This document shows, piece by piece, positions 33,972-43,760 of a stretch of 64,000 nt of DNA. Made by a program: the position numbers and the translations under genes. The notes below the pieces were generated by a model. That model was not told the origin of the DNA. It was given only the letters and a program-made list of their open reading frames with translations, and made no database searches. Source of the stretch: Apibacter raozihei (GTDB lineage Bacteria; Bacteroidota; Bacteroidia; Flavobacteriales; Weeksellaceae); contig NZ_CP034930.1 in the NCBI RefSeq assembly GCF_004014855.1, positions 3,205,716 through 3,269,715 on the forward strand, given 5' to 3'. Position 1 is the first letter of the stretch. Every line of letters begins with the position of its first letter.

Positions 33972-35012
33972 TTAATTAAATCTATTTATATCTACTTCTG
34001 CTTGAAGCTCGCTTATATTTTCCATGTATTCATACAATTCTCCTGCCATAGTTGGAGCTAACATAACTCCACGGCTGCCAAGACCATTGAATATGAAAAT
34101 ATTTTTAAGTTTTGGATGTCTTCCTAATAACGGTCTTCTGTCAATTACCGTTGGTCTTATTCCGGCAAATTTTTTTACTATTCTATAATCATAATTTAAA
34201 AACTTATTTAATCCATTAATTAGTTCGTTTTGTCCTTCTTCCGAAACTATATCATCTACTTCTCTATAATAATAAGTTGCACCTACATAATAATAATCAT
34301 TTTCCATAGGCATAACAAAAACTTTAGATTTTACAATGTCTTTTAAATCTAAGCCGTTGGCATGAATAACCATAGTTTCTCCTTTAACTCCCTCCATAGG
34401 TAAATAACTGAAATAAGGATTGGCTTTTAATGCATACCCGTCACAAAAAACAACTTTAGCAGCTTCAACCCCCTTGTATTCAATTGAGTTTTCTAAAATA
34501 TTCAGAGTATTAAAATCAAAAACATCATCGATAAGATTATGTTTGGTAATAAGATATTTCCTATACTCTCTAAGTAATTCTCTAACAAATATTTTCCCTG
34601 AATGCTTGACTCTTCCCATACCATAATCGGCTTTAATATATGGATTAACCGATTGATGAACATTGGGATCTAAAAAAGGAATTAGATTTTCATTTTTAGA
34701 TGATTTTTTTATCCAGGTCTTAACTTCATCTTCATTGGCGAAAATTCTATATAAATCGGATTCGTAAACCAGTTTTACGTTTAGTAGTGATTCAAAGTTT
34801 TTAAACTCTTTTAATAAAACATCAATTTCTTTCTGAGCATTCCATACGGGTGTGAATCTTTTTAAAACTACCGGATTAAACATTCCTGAAGAAACAAAAG
34901 ATGCCGAATTTGAGACAATATCAATGATTTTAAAAGATTTGTTTTCTTTTTCAAGTTTATTTGCTAAACAGGTTCCTGCGAGTCCCTGTCCTACAATGAG
35001 GTAATCAATCAT
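33972..35012 (-). CDS. FAD-dependent oxidoreductase (DAO superfamily)
   Basis: A 346-residue flavoprotein of the D-amino-acid-oxidase-like superfamily. The N-terminal dinucleotide-binding motif is YLIVGQGLAGTCLANKLEKENKSFKIID (about 3-31), and the C-terminal FAD-contacting stretch is GIRPTVIDRRPLLGRHPKLKNIFIFNGLGSRGVMLAPTMAGELYEYM. The substrate domain between them does not identify a substrate; related proteins are glycine, sarcosine or other amine oxidases. It is the first gene of a probable three-gene operon, unrelated in function to the gld operon upstream, from which a terminator separates it. Confidence 0.85.
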   Translation of the reverse strand: MIDYLIVGQGLAGTCLANKLEKENKSFKIIDIVSNSASFVSSGMFNPVVLKRFTPVWNAQKEIDVLLKEFKNFESLLNVKLVYESDLYRIFANEDEVKTWIKKSSKNENLIPFLDPNVHQSVNPYIKADYGMGRVKHSGKIFVRELLREYRKYLITKHNLIDDVFDFNTLNILENSIEYKGVEAAKVVFCDGYALKANPYFSYLPMEGVKGETMVIHANGLDLKDIVKSKVFVMPMENDYYYVGATYYYREVDDIVSEEGQNELINGLNKFLNYDYRIVKKFAGIRPTVIDRRPLLGRHPKLKNIFIFNGLGSRGVMLAPTMAGELYEYMENISELQAEVDINRFN

Positions 35013-35091
35013 AAATGGTGAAAATCTAAGAAGCTAAAAAAATTAATACTAAAGACTAAAAAAGCTAATCTTTGTAAAGACAAAGATAAAA

Positions 35092-35123
35092 AAAAGTCCC
35101 GAATCTAAAGATTCGAGACTTTT
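35092..35123 (-). terminator. Intrinsic terminator of the gldKLMN operon
   Basis: On the minus strand a stem AAAAGTCtCGAATC/GATTCGgGACTTTT with loop TTTA (one mismatch in the stem) is followed by an eight-T run. It lies just after the gldN stop codon at 35142. Confidence 0.8.
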
Positions 35124-35141
35124 GAAATATAAAAGTATTTT

Positions 35142-36080
35142 TTAATAATTCCACATATTATTTTCTTTCTGCAGAATTTCGTTTTTAATTCTATTACTTT
35201 CTTCTAATTGAGCTGATGCATCTCTTGGAATATAATTGGATATTTCTCCATCTCCATATTCAGATTGTGATTTATAAATGATAGAACTAAATCTTCTGGC
35301 ATTAAGCACATCATCATAAGTAATGGAGGAAGATCCATTTTTAGGATTAAACAGTGTATAACTAGACAATACTTCACGGGCTCCTGGATAGAAGATCCAA
35401 AATAAATCTATCATTTCATTATCTCCCTGATATCCTAGTAAAGAGGCTTCTGCCAATGAACCTAACACTTGAGGATCTGGTCCCATAGGAGCAATTCCTA
35501 AAAGTCTGTATTTCATTTGTCCTAACCTTTTATCTATATACCACATTCCTTTAATTTTAATTAACTTTACAGAACGCGTATCCGTTTTGAAATAATCCAT
35601 TCCGGCTGCAATTTCTTCTTGTGTTGGTTCTACACCGGAAGCTCTAATATCCTGTAGCCAAGCAGACTCTTTTACTGCCTGAATTTTGTTTTTTAGATTT
35701 TCCGGGGCAACTTTCATTGTAAAATTGTCATCATCGTACACTTCTGTAATCTGTCCGGAATTTATTCCATTGAATAATGCATCGTATAGAGATACATAAG
35801 TGGCTGTCACATCATCATGCGAATAATAATAAGGTTGATTTAACTTTTCATTTAAATCAATTATTTCCCATACTACTTTCGACCACAGAATATCCTTATC
35901 TTCAATGTATCCATAAGGCAATACAGTTGGTTGGGTTGATATAGTATCAGAACCGTTCACTATATCGTACCTTTCCGTTCTCATTTCTCTTAATTCTTCA
36001 GGTGATTTTGCGTTCAAAATATTTTGAGCAAATGAACCTGTGCTAATTAAGGCTGTTATACAAATTATTAGATATTTCAT
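35142..36080 (-). CDS. gldN: Gliding motility / type IX secretion protein GldN
   Basis: Component of the periplasmic/outer-membrane part of the type IX secretion system, which with GldK forms ring structures. The 312 residues begin with a signal peptide (MKYLIICITALISTGSFAQN). The mature part has LNAKSPEELREMRTERYDIVNGSD, EDKDILWSKVVWEIIDLNEKLNQPYYY, TKTDTRSVKLIKIKGMWYIDKRLGQMKYRLLGIAP and DLFWIFYPGAREVLSSYTLFNPKNGSSSITYDDVLNARRFSS, all typical of GldN/PorN. It is the last gene of the operon, 24 bp after gldM. Confidence 0.95.
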   Translation of the reverse strand: MKYLIICITALISTGSFAQNILNAKSPEELREMRTERYDIVNGSDTISTQPTVLPYGYIEDKDILWSKVVWEIIDLNEKLNQPYYYSHDDVTATYVSLYDALFNGINSGQITEVYDDDNFTMKVAPENLKNKIQAVKESAWLQDIRASGVEPTQEEIAAGMDYFKTDTRSVKLIKIKGMWYIDKRLGQMKYRLLGIAPMGPDPQVLGSLAEASLLGYQGDNEMIDLFWIFYPGAREVLSSYTLFNPKNGSSSITYDDVLNARRFSSIIYKSQSEYGDGEISNYIPRDASAQLEESNRIKNEILQKENNMWNY

Positions 36081-36104
36081 GTTTTACAAAGTAATATTCA
36101 AATT

Positions 36105-37634
36105 TTATAATACGTTAATTACAACTGGTGAAACTGAAGATTGTGATACTCCTGATACTGTTGCTTTAATATTAAATATCAATACCTGATCTCCAGATCT
36201 TGCTTTAGATAAAACACCTCCTGCAGCAGACAATTTATTTCCCGAAACAGTAACAGTAGGCTGTCCTGAAACTTTTACGCTAAATCCTGTAACGGATATA
36301 GATACCGGAAATTCGAAGTCTGGAATATTTGCAGAAATTGTTTGTGCAGCTAACGCTCCGGCACTAACATTAACAACATTTGAGCCACGTACTTCACCTT
36401 GTGCTTTTGGCACATTCTTGATTCTATAGTTATATTGTTTACTTATAGCTTTTCCACTTGAAGTTTTCCCTGAAACTGTAAAGGTAACTGACGTACCTGC
36501 TCCTGGTCTGTATGACCAACCGCTTCCAGCTCTTGAAAGACTTCCTGAAGATGCTTGTAATGACAGAGAAGAAGGTTCTATACCATTCACTGCTGCACTT
36601 AACGGGTTATCAACCCCACGGTAAACAACATTCATTTTATCAGCCATTACTACGGCACTTCCATCCGTTGTTTTCATGGTTTCAGCTACTACTTCATATT
36701 TCTCATTGAAGTTTTCAATTTTGCTTTTTCCATCAGGAGTTATATAAGTAATAGACCCGGATAATGTATGTACTCCTGCTCCACCCGCTGTCATTCCTAC
36801 TACAGCTTTTCCACCGTTTAGTGCTACATTTTGTCCATTTAAAGTTATAGATCCTTTCAAGGATGTATCGTACGCACCAAATCCTACTACTACATCAAAT
36901 CTTTCTCCAGATTTAACATATTTAGGAGACGCAACTATAGGAACAAAGGCTTTTAATTCAATTTCATCCTGCAACTTATTAGATAATAAGTCTCTGACAA
37001 TATTTCCTTCTTCTGTTCTAATATTTGCTTCTAAACGAGTAAGATTAGTCAATGCAGAAATCATCGGTTGATCATAGAATTGCTCTACTAGCCATGATTT
37101 CTTTCCTTTTCCTGAAAAATCAAATAACTGGTTGATTCTGTCTTTAGCTCCGGAAGAAGCTCCCTGAAGAATAAATTTTGTAAAACCTTGGACTTTACTG
37201 ATCATAGTAGCTACTTCTGGTGTTGGTTTATTGTCTGAAATAAAAAACACTTTATTTACTACGTCAGTATTTTGTAATGATTTATAATCGGTTTCAACAT
37301 CAGGTTGCGGAGTTGTATAACCCGCATCTGTTTTTAGTTGTGATTTTACTTTTTCAATTGCTGAAAAAGCTTCGTCCGCTTGTCTTTTTATCTCCTGAGC
37401 TTTTGCTGATATTTCTACATATCCTGCATTACCGTCTTGTTTTTTCTTTTCGATTTGATCGTAAAAAGTCTGGTTATTTTTACTAGCTAGATTAGTAGAT
37501 AATTGCAAAGATTCGTTAACCCCTTCAAAGGATCTTAAAACTTCCCTATCTACATTCATAGCCAACATAGCGATAAACACTAAATACATTAGGTTTATCA
37601 TCTTTTGACGTGGTGTCTGTTTTCCTGCTGCCAT
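36105..37634 (-). CDS. gldM: Gliding motility / type IX secretion protein GldM
   Basis: Half of the proton-driven T9SS motor with GldL; spans from the inner membrane to the outer periplasm. The 509 residues begin MAAGKQTPRQKMINLMYLVFIAMLAMNVDREVLRSF, the single transmembrane helix near 12-30. A coiled-coil-like segment and the four periplasmic Ig-like domains follow (e.g. KAFVPIVASPKYVKSGERFDVVVGFGAYD and RGVDNPLSAAVNGIEPSSLSLQ). The length and domain content match GldM/PorM. It lies 40 bp after gldL. Confidence 0.96.
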   Translation of the reverse strand: MAAGKQTPRQKMINLMYLVFIAMLAMNVDREVLRSFEGVNESLQLSTNLASKNNQTFYDQIEKKKQDGNAGYVEISAKAQEIKRQADEAFSAIEKVKSQLKTDAGYTTPQPDVETDYKSLQNTDVVNKVFFISDNKPTPEVATMISKVQGFTKFILQGASSGAKDRINQLFDFSGKGKKSWLVEQFYDQPMISALTNLTRLEANIRTEEGNIVRDLLSNKLQDEIELKAFVPIVASPKYVKSGERFDVVVGFGAYDTSLKGSITLNGQNVALNGGKAVVGMTAGGAGVHTLSGSITYITPDGKSKIENFNEKYEVVAETMKTTDGSAVVMADKMNVVYRGVDNPLSAAVNGIEPSSLSLQASSGSLSRAGSGWSYRPGAGTSVTFTVSGKTSSGKAISKQYNYRIKNVPKAQGEVRGSNVVNVSAGALAAQTISANIPDFEFPVSISVTGFSVKVSGQPTVTVSGNKLSAAGGVLSKARSGDQVLIFNIKATVSGVSQSSVSPVVINVL

Positions 37635-37674
37635 TTACTTATTTAACTTTTTAATTATAAATTATTAAAAATTA

Positions 37675-38358
37675 TTAAGATTTCATGGCATTGAGCATAC
37701 CACCATATACTTTATTTAAATTATTTAGATTAGTTGTCAATTCAGCTAATTGTTGTTGGAAAGCTTCTGAGTTTTGACCTGCCTTAGATAAATCATCAAT
37801 ATACTTTTGATTTGCTTCAGTATATTTTTTCCCATTGTCTAACTGTAACTGATATAAAGCATTTAAGTTTTCCATATGAGATGATGCTATAAATAACTGC
37901 TCTTTGTATTTTTCTGTAGCAATATTAGCCTCTACTGTTTTATTAATACCTTCTACTGCGGAACCAAAATTCTCAATTCCTCCTCTTAATTTATCCAACA
38001 TATTTACATCTAACTTAGCCTGAGATAGCATTTGATCAAGCTTTGAAGATAAAGAAACTTCTGCTTCTTTTATCGCTTGTGGTGTTTCCACAACTCTTTG
38101 CTTTCTTTCTACTGCTTTTCCATCAGCTAATTCAGGATATACTTTTTCCCAGTCATATTCACCTGCAGGTGTATCAAAAGCAAATACTACAAATATAAAT
38201 GCTTCTACGATAAGACCTGCACCTAAGATAATACTTCCGTCTATTCCTAATAAATTTAAGTGATTAATTTTAAACAATGCTCCTAAGATAACTACTGCTG
38301 CTCCTAAGGAATAAACCATATTAAGGATTCTATCTTTTGAATTTGATTTTGCTGCCAT
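37675..38358 (-). CDS. gldL: Gliding motility / type IX secretion motor protein GldL
   Basis: Inner-membrane partner of GldM. The 227 residues start with two transmembrane helices (about 12-33, NMVYSLGAAVVILGALFKINHL; and about 43-62, ILGAGLIVEAFIFVVFAF), with the conserved acidic residue in helix 2 (Glu in GLIVEAF) that takes part in proton-driven torque in homologues. A cytoplasmic coiled-coil tail follows, ending LNNLNKVYGGMLNAMKS. It sits between gldK (51 bp) and gldM (40 bp). Confidence 0.96.
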   Translation of the reverse strand: MAAKSNSKDRILNMVYSLGAAVVILGALFKINHLNLLGIDGSIILGAGLIVEAFIFVVFAFDTPAGEYDWEKVYPELADGKAVERKQRVVETPQAIKEAEVSLSSKLDQMLSQAKLDVNMLDKLRGGIENFGSAVEGINKTVEANIATEKYKEQLFIASSHMENLNALYQLQLDNGKKYTEANQKYIDDLSKAGQNSEAFQQQLAELTTNLNNLNKVYGGMLNAMKS

Positions 38359-38409
38359 TTTTTTAATTTTTGAAATAATCTATGATTGTCGTATGAAATT
38401 TAAAGTATA

Positions 38410-39822
38410 TTATTTAGTTTGATATTTTGCTGATTTAGGAAATTTACCTTTAGCTCCTTCGGGAATAGTCTGAACTCTTCGGAAACCGATATAACTTCTT
38501 GCTGAATCTTTGTGTTCCCAATCTCTTTCGCTTACCATAAGCATATATCCTATATCTTTCCAGGATCCTCCTTTAATAACTTTTCTAGGATCTTCAATTC
38601 TATTTCCTAAATAAGGATTTAAGGTTGATGAGATTACGTAAGAACTATTATTATATGCTGAAACTGTCCATTCGGATACGTTTCCTGCCATGTCATATAA
38701 ACCAAATCCGTTTTTATGAAATGATTTAACCGGAGCTGTATACAAATATCCTTTTTCACTTTCCATATAATCTCCCCGCTTAGGTTTAAAGTTTGCTAAG
38801 TAACACCCTCTGTCATCAATAAGATAAGGTCCTCCCCATGGATAAGGAGCATTTTCCAAACCTCCTCTTGCTGCATATTCCCACTCAACTTCTGAAGGTA
38901 AACGATAAGGGAAAACTTTTTCTAATTTCTTTTTTCTACTTTGGTTAAAGTCGTTTTTAGATTTGGTACTGTAAGCACAAAACGCTCTTGCCTGATCCCA
39001 AGTCACTCCAACAACCGGATATTTAGAATAAGCTTTATGCCAGAAGTATTGTTCGAAAAGAGGCTCATTAAAAGAGTAGTTAAAATCTCTTAACCACACT
39101 GTAGTATCAGGATAAATAGGAGTTGCTTCTCTTCTGATAAAATCTTCACCTCTTCCTTTTTTCTTAACTGCTTCCAACTGATCTATCCATGTAAATTGAT
39201 AAACTAATTTTCTTGGATCCAGAACTCTTTCGTTATTGAATCTTTCTTCAGGCGGATAGTATAGAGACTCCATAACTTCTGCATAGGAAACATCAGGATA
39301 TCTTGAAGTATTCCATTCAAGAGGTACAGACCAATCTAATTTTTTGGATTCATCGTAACCTTCTCTTCCTCCTCTTTCTGATAACATTTGCTGATATGCA
39401 GACTGTTCATCGTCAGATTTCTGGTTTAAATATGCATAACGGCCGATACCATCATCAGCTCCTTCATCTCCAGCTCTTTGAGCCAATAAGGAACGAACGA
39501 TTGAATCTCTAACATAATTCACAAATATTCTGTATTCGGAATTGGTAACTTCTGTGTCATCCATGTAAAAAGATGAAACAGTAACCGTAGTTAAAGGTGC
39601 TTTTGTGTCTGTTCCAGTAAAGTCCATATCGGATTGTCCCAAAACAAATGCTCCACCAGGAATAGGAACCATACCATACGGCCTTTTATTGTTCCATTGC
39701 TGGCTCTTTTGCGTGACTACAATTTCTCCCTGAACGCCTGGTTTCCCTGCTTTTCCTTTCTTTGACGAATTACAAGAAATTATCGTTGTTGCTGTCAATA
39801 AGAGTAATAATACTTTTCTCAT
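38410..39822 (-). CDS. gldK: Gliding motility lipoprotein GldK
   Basis: Outer-membrane lipoprotein of the T9SS. It has a formylglycine-generating-enzyme (sulfatase-modifying-factor) fold but no known enzymatic activity. The 470-residue protein begins with a lipoprotein signal ending ATTIISC. The fold is seen in MVPIPGGAFVLGQSDMDFTG, YRLPSEVEWEYAARGG, GLYDMAGNVSEWTVSAYNNSSYVI and KVIKGGSWKDIGYMLMVSERDW ending in IGFRRVQTI. I use ATG 39822 rather than an in-frame TTG three codons earlier. It is the first gld gene of the operon. A 118-bp gap separates it from the arginase-fold gene; I found no terminator in it. Confidence 0.95.
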   Translation of the reverse strand: MRKVLLLLLTATTIISCNSSKKGKAGKPGVQGEIVVTQKSQQWNNKRPYGMVPIPGGAFVLGQSDMDFTGTDTKAPLTTVTVSSFYMDDTEVTNSEYRIFVNYVRDSIVRSLLAQRAGDEGADDGIGRYAYLNQKSDDEQSAYQQMLSERGGREGYDESKKLDWSVPLEWNTSRYPDVSYAEVMESLYYPPEERFNNERVLDPRKLVYQFTWIDQLEAVKKKGRGEDFIRREATPIYPDTTVWLRDFNYSFNEPLFEQYFWHKAYSKYPVVGVTWDQARAFCAYSTKSKNDFNQSRKKKLEKVFPYRLPSEVEWEYAARGGLENAPYPWGGPYLIDDRGCYLANFKPKRGDYMESEKGYLYTAPVKSFHKNGFGLYDMAGNVSEWTVSAYNNSSYVISSTLNPYLGNRIEDPRKVIKGGSWKDIGYMLMVSERDWEHKDSARSYIGFRRVQTIPEGAKGKFPKSAKYQTK

Positions 39823-39940
39823 TATAACCAAAGTGTTTCTTTTAAAAAAGTGTAAAACTACTATTTTTTTAGTTTACTTAAAAATTTTGTTTTTTATAAA
39901 CGTAGATATTACCTATAATATTATGTTTTTATTAACTTTT

Positions 39941-41059
39941 TTATAAAAAGCGTTTAAATGTTTTCCAATATTTTTCAGGTATATTACCGTTCAATGCATC
40001 TTCATAATCTTTTTTTGTACAAGGAACTAAAAATACGGGAACATCATCTGCATCTAAACTTACTGTTAACCACCATTTTTCCACATATTTATCTTTTAGA
40101 AAAATCAATTCTTTGTCTTCATGTAAAACTATGTATTTTATATATTCTTCATTTTCATAATAGGGTTGTTGGTTTCTTCCTTCTATGAGATACCATAACA
40201 GTTGAGAAACTAACTTTTCATTCATTTTATTGTGCGAGTATCCTAAAAAATTATAAATACCTGCAATTTTTACTTGTTTGGATAATCCAATGTAGCGGGT
40301 TAATGCACAAATTTCTCTGTTTGTGAATCCATTAGCTGTACTTTCTGTTGATAAGGTTCCGTCGTATGATTCGATAGAATTTAAATTAATACCAACAAAG
40401 TCAGAACTTCTGAATACAGGCTCTGAATTTTTCGGGTTTTCTGTAATTTGACCTAATCTAACTCCCTCGAAATCCAGACTGTTAAAAGCTTTTAATGTTG
40501 AATTGGGGACAAAATAACTTTGATATCCTACGTTTGTAAAATTGAAAAGTAAGTTAGGCTCGTCTATTATCATTCTTGAAAGATAATTTTTATCAGATAA
40601 TTGCTCCTTCATGTTTCCCATATCTATGCGAGTATCCACTGCTGTATAGTTAAGTGGCGTATCTCTTACTGATAATGCTCTGTACACAGAATAATTTAGG
40701 CTCATACTTCCTCCCAAAACAATAGGAAATACCCCCATTTTTAGTAACTCTTCCAATACTTTTTGTAAAGCAAAATATGTGTTTTCAACTTCATTCCCCG
40801 GTATGATATCTCCTAAATCATATAAATCAAAATCCCAATCGTTCCAAACTAATCTATAGAACTCTTCCCGAATCAAGCGAATGTTTGAAAACTCTTTCGC
40901 GTGACCTGCCCCTCTTAAATCTGAGCAGCCGATAAGAACTACACTATTTGCCTTTATTTCATTCTGCCAATAAAATTTTATTCTGGCTCCAACGGAATCA
41001 GGATGAGAATACAATATTGATTCATCAACGGGATGTAAAAAATCCTGCAAGGCTCCCAC
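39941..41059 (-). CDS. Arginase-fold protein without metal ligands (annotated formimidoylglutamase-like)
   Basis: A 372-residue protein of the ureohydrolase (arginase/agmatinase/formimidoylglutamase) fold. The Mn-binding motifs can be located but are altered. GG-His is GGS at 116-118. Asp-Ala-His-x-Asp is DTRID at 142-146, losing the His. Ser-x-Asp-x-Asp-x-x-Asp-Pro is GINLNSIES near 223-231, with both Asp ligands turned to Asn. It therefore should not be a working hydrolase. It begins at a GTG that overlaps the topA TAG by one base (41059), so translation is coupled. It sits between topA and gldK. A structural or regulatory role near the secretion system is inferred. Confidence 0.8.
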   Translation of the reverse strand: MGALQDFLHPVDESILYSHPDSVGARIKFYWQNEIKANSVVLIGCSDLRGAGHAKEFSNIRLIREEFYRLVWNDWDFDLYDLGDIIPGNEVENTYFALQKVLEELLKMGVFPIVLGGSMSLNYSVYRALSVRDTPLNYTAVDTRIDMGNMKEQLSDKNYLSRMIIDEPNLLFNFTNVGYQSYFVPNSTLKAFNSLDFEGVRLGQITENPKNSEPVFRSSDFVGINLNSIESYDGTLSTESTANGFTNREICALTRYIGLSKQVKIAGIYNFLGYSHNKMNEKLVSQLLWYLIEGRNQQPYYENEEYIKYIVLHEDKELIFLKDKYVEKWWLTVSLDADDVPVFLVPCTKKDYEDALNGNIPEKYWKTFKRFL

Positions 41060-43413
41060 TACTTTTTCTTTGCTTTAGTTTTTGTTTGTGCTTTCGCTTT
41101 TGCAGGTGCTTTAGTTTTCGCCTTAGTTTTTGGCTTACTTCCAGATTCTGCAATAATTTTTAAAACCTGCTCTAATGACAATTGAGCTGCTTCTGTATCT
41201 TTAGGAATCTTAAAGTTTTCTTTACCTTGTTTAATATAAGGTCCCCAACGACCATTTAATATTTCTATCACAGGCTCTTCTGTTTCGAAAGATTTTATAA
41301 ACTTGTTTCGATCTGATTCTCTTTTCGCTTCAATTAAATCAACAGCTCTTTCTAAAGTTATAGTAGAAATTTCATCTCCTTCTTTGGGTTTTAAGGAAAC
41401 AAATTTACCATCGTGTTTAACATAAGGCCCGAATCTTCCTGTATTTACTTCTACTTTTTTTTCTTCATAATCACCTAAATACCTAGGTAACTCAAATAGT
41501 TTTAATGCTTCTTCGAGCGTTATGGTACTAATTTGCTGTCCTTTCATTAATCCGGCAAATTTAGGCTTTTCTTCATCTTCAGATTCACCTATCTGGACCA
41601 TAGGTCCAAATCTACCAATTCTGGCATATATATTTTTACCGCTTTCAGGATCTGTCCCTAATAATCTTTCTCCTGTAGCACGATCGGCTGTTTCTTTAAC
41701 TTCTTCTACATGGGGATGAAAATCTTTATAAAAATCTCCCAGCATTTCTTTCCAATTTTCATTTCCACCTGCAATACTATCAAAATCTTCTTCGACTTTA
41801 GCTGTAAATCCATAATCTAATATATTAGGAAAATGATCTGTTAAAAAGCCGTTTACAACCAAGCCTATATCCGTAGGAAGCAACTTTCTTCTGTCTGCTC
41901 CATAGTTTTCAACTTCTACGCTTTCTGTAATTTTTTGATTGTTAAGAATAATTTTTCTAACCTCTCTTTGCTTGGGTTCCAAATCACCAACTTCAACATA
42001 TTGTCTTTTTTGTATGGTTGAGATGGTTGGCGCGTATGTTGATGGACGGCCTATTCCTAACTCTTCTAATTTTCTAACTAAAGATGCTTCATTGTATCTT
42101 GCAGCTGGCCTGCTGAATTTTTCTTCTCCGGTCATTCTATCTAACTGAAGTATTTCCCCATTTTCTACTTTAGGTAGTAATCCACTGTCCTCGTCTTCGC
42201 TATCTTCGTCATTCTGTATCTGATAAAGTTTTAAAAATCCATCAAAAACAATTACTTCTCCCCTAGATGTAAATTTTTCTTTAACATCAGGTGTAGTAAT
42301 ATCAATAATGGTTCTTTCCAGTTTTGCATCTGACATTTGAGATGCTAATGTCCTTCTCCAAATCAGATGATACAATTTTTTTTGTGCATCGTCTCCACCT
42401 GCTTCTTTGACAGCCAGATTGGTTGGACGAATTGCTTCGTGAGCTTCCTGAGCTGATTTATTTTTGGTTGTGTATTGTCGTGTTTGTAGATATTCTTTTC
42501 CAAACTCTTCTGTAACTACATGAACTGCTGCATTAAGTGCTTCTTCAGATAAATTCACACTATCTGTTCTCATATAGGTAATATGCCCGGATTCATATAA
42601 TTGTTGAGCGATTCTCATGGTCCTGCTTACAGAAAAACCTAACCTTGAAGCTTCCTGTTGCAATGTGGAAGTTGTAAAAGGTGCTGAAGGTGTTCTTTTT
42701 CCTGGTCTAGTTTCAACATTGGAAACTGAAAACGTTTTGTCTTTTACTTTTTGTATAAAACCTAAGGCTTCTTCATATTTTTCAAAATCAACATTTAATT
42801 TACTTTTTAAAATATTCTGAGTTTTATTGTAAAAGTTAGCCTCAATTTTATAAGAAGCCACAGGAACGAAATCTAAAATTTGTTTTTCTCTCTCGCATAT
42901 AAGCCTTACTGCAACCGACTGAACTCTACCTGCAGATAGCCCTGCTTTTACTTTTGACCATAAGATTGGCGACATTTCAAAACCTACTATTCTGTCGAGT
43001 ACACGACGAGCCTGCTGAGCATTTACCAGGTTAACATCTATATCTCTTGGATTTTGTATCGCTTTCTGAATTGCATTTTTTGTAATTTCATGGAAAACAA
43101 TTCTTTTTGTTTTCTCAGGACTTAAGTTTAATTCATTATATAAATGCCAGGAAATTGCTTCTCCTTCACGGTCTTCATCGGAGGCTAACCAAACTGTATC
43201 GGCTTTTTTTGCTAATGATTTTAACTTTTTTACAATTTCCTTTTTATCCGGAGAGACCTGATATATGGGTTCTAACGTTTTCATATCAATCCCCATATCT
43301 TTTTTAGCTAAATCTGTTATATGACCATAACTTGATTCCACTTCAAAATCATTCCCCAAAAATTTTTTTATTGTTTTTGCCTTAGCCGGCGACTCCACAA
43401 TTACCAGATTCAT
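41059..43413 (-). CDS. topA: DNA topoisomerase I
   Basis: Relaxes negative supercoils by single-strand passage. The 784 residues have the Toprim domain (about 1-115: LVIVESPAKAKTIKKFLG and the acidic triad in SDEDREGEA, 79-83), and the active-site Tyr280 in SGHITYMRTDSVNLS. The C-terminal region lacks Cys4 zinc fingers and instead has repeated GRFGP/GRWGP units (GRFGPMVQIG, GRFGPYVKHDGKFVSLK, GRWGPYIKQGKENFKIPK). It ends in a Lys/Ala/Thr-rich tail, a common flavobacterial feature. The arginase-fold gene overlaps its stop by one base. Confidence 0.96.
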   Translation of the reverse strand: MNLVIVESPAKAKTIKKFLGNDFEVESSYGHITDLAKKDMGIDMKTLEPIYQVSPDKKEIVKKLKSLAKKADTVWLASDEDREGEAISWHLYNELNLSPEKTKRIVFHEITKNAIQKAIQNPRDIDVNLVNAQQARRVLDRIVGFEMSPILWSKVKAGLSAGRVQSVAVRLICEREKQILDFVPVASYKIEANFYNKTQNILKSKLNVDFEKYEEALGFIQKVKDKTFSVSNVETRPGKRTPSAPFTTSTLQQEASRLGFSVSRTMRIAQQLYESGHITYMRTDSVNLSEEALNAAVHVVTEEFGKEYLQTRQYTTKNKSAQEAHEAIRPTNLAVKEAGGDDAQKKLYHLIWRRTLASQMSDAKLERTIIDITTPDVKEKFTSRGEVIVFDGFLKLYQIQNDEDSEDEDSGLLPKVENGEILQLDRMTGEEKFSRPAARYNEASLVRKLEELGIGRPSTYAPTISTIQKRQYVEVGDLEPKQREVRKIILNNQKITESVEVENYGADRRKLLPTDIGLVVNGFLTDHFPNILDYGFTAKVEEDFDSIAGGNENWKEMLGDFYKDFHPHVEEVKETADRATGERLLGTDPESGKNIYARIGRFGPMVQIGESEDEEKPKFAGLMKGQQISTITLEEALKLFELPRYLGDYEEKKVEVNTGRFGPYVKHDGKFVSLKPKEGDEISTITLERAVDLIEAKRESDRNKFIKSFETEEPVIEILNGRWGPYIKQGKENFKIPKDTEAAQLSLEQVLKIIAESGSKPKTKAKTKAPAKAKAQTKTKAKKK

Positions 43414-43760
43414 ACTCAGAAATTTTTCGCGAAATTAGAAATTTTTTATCAATATATAGTTTTAAGTTTTATTTTTTATTTATTTACTTTATAATTTTAG
43501 CTCTATGTAATACATTAATATTCATATTAATGTAGTCAATTGCTTATCATCTTAATAAAATCTTAATTATTATTTATTCATTGTTTTTTTTACTTTAATT
43601 CTTTGATTTGTAAATTCTCAAACTTTCATTTTTTCTTTTTTTACTGTTTTTTATAGATATTTATTTTATTTATTAAAAACTTATTCCGTATATTAAAATT
43701 TTATCTATAGTCTTATTATGTAGATTTATAATTTAAACGATAAATTAAGGGTTTAAATAA
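43414..43760. other. 347-bp AT-rich gap between topA and the SUKH-like pseudogene
   Basis: No gene, no clear promoter match and no hairpin with a T-run was found. Divergent promoters for topA (minus) and for the gene at 43761 (plus) must lie here. Confidence 0.4.

Noticed and set aside
41060-41140. Low-complexity Lys/Ala/Thr tail of TopA as a separate or erroneous ORF
   Set aside because: It is in frame with topA, ends at the coupled stop/start with the next gene, and basic tails are normal for this enzyme group.
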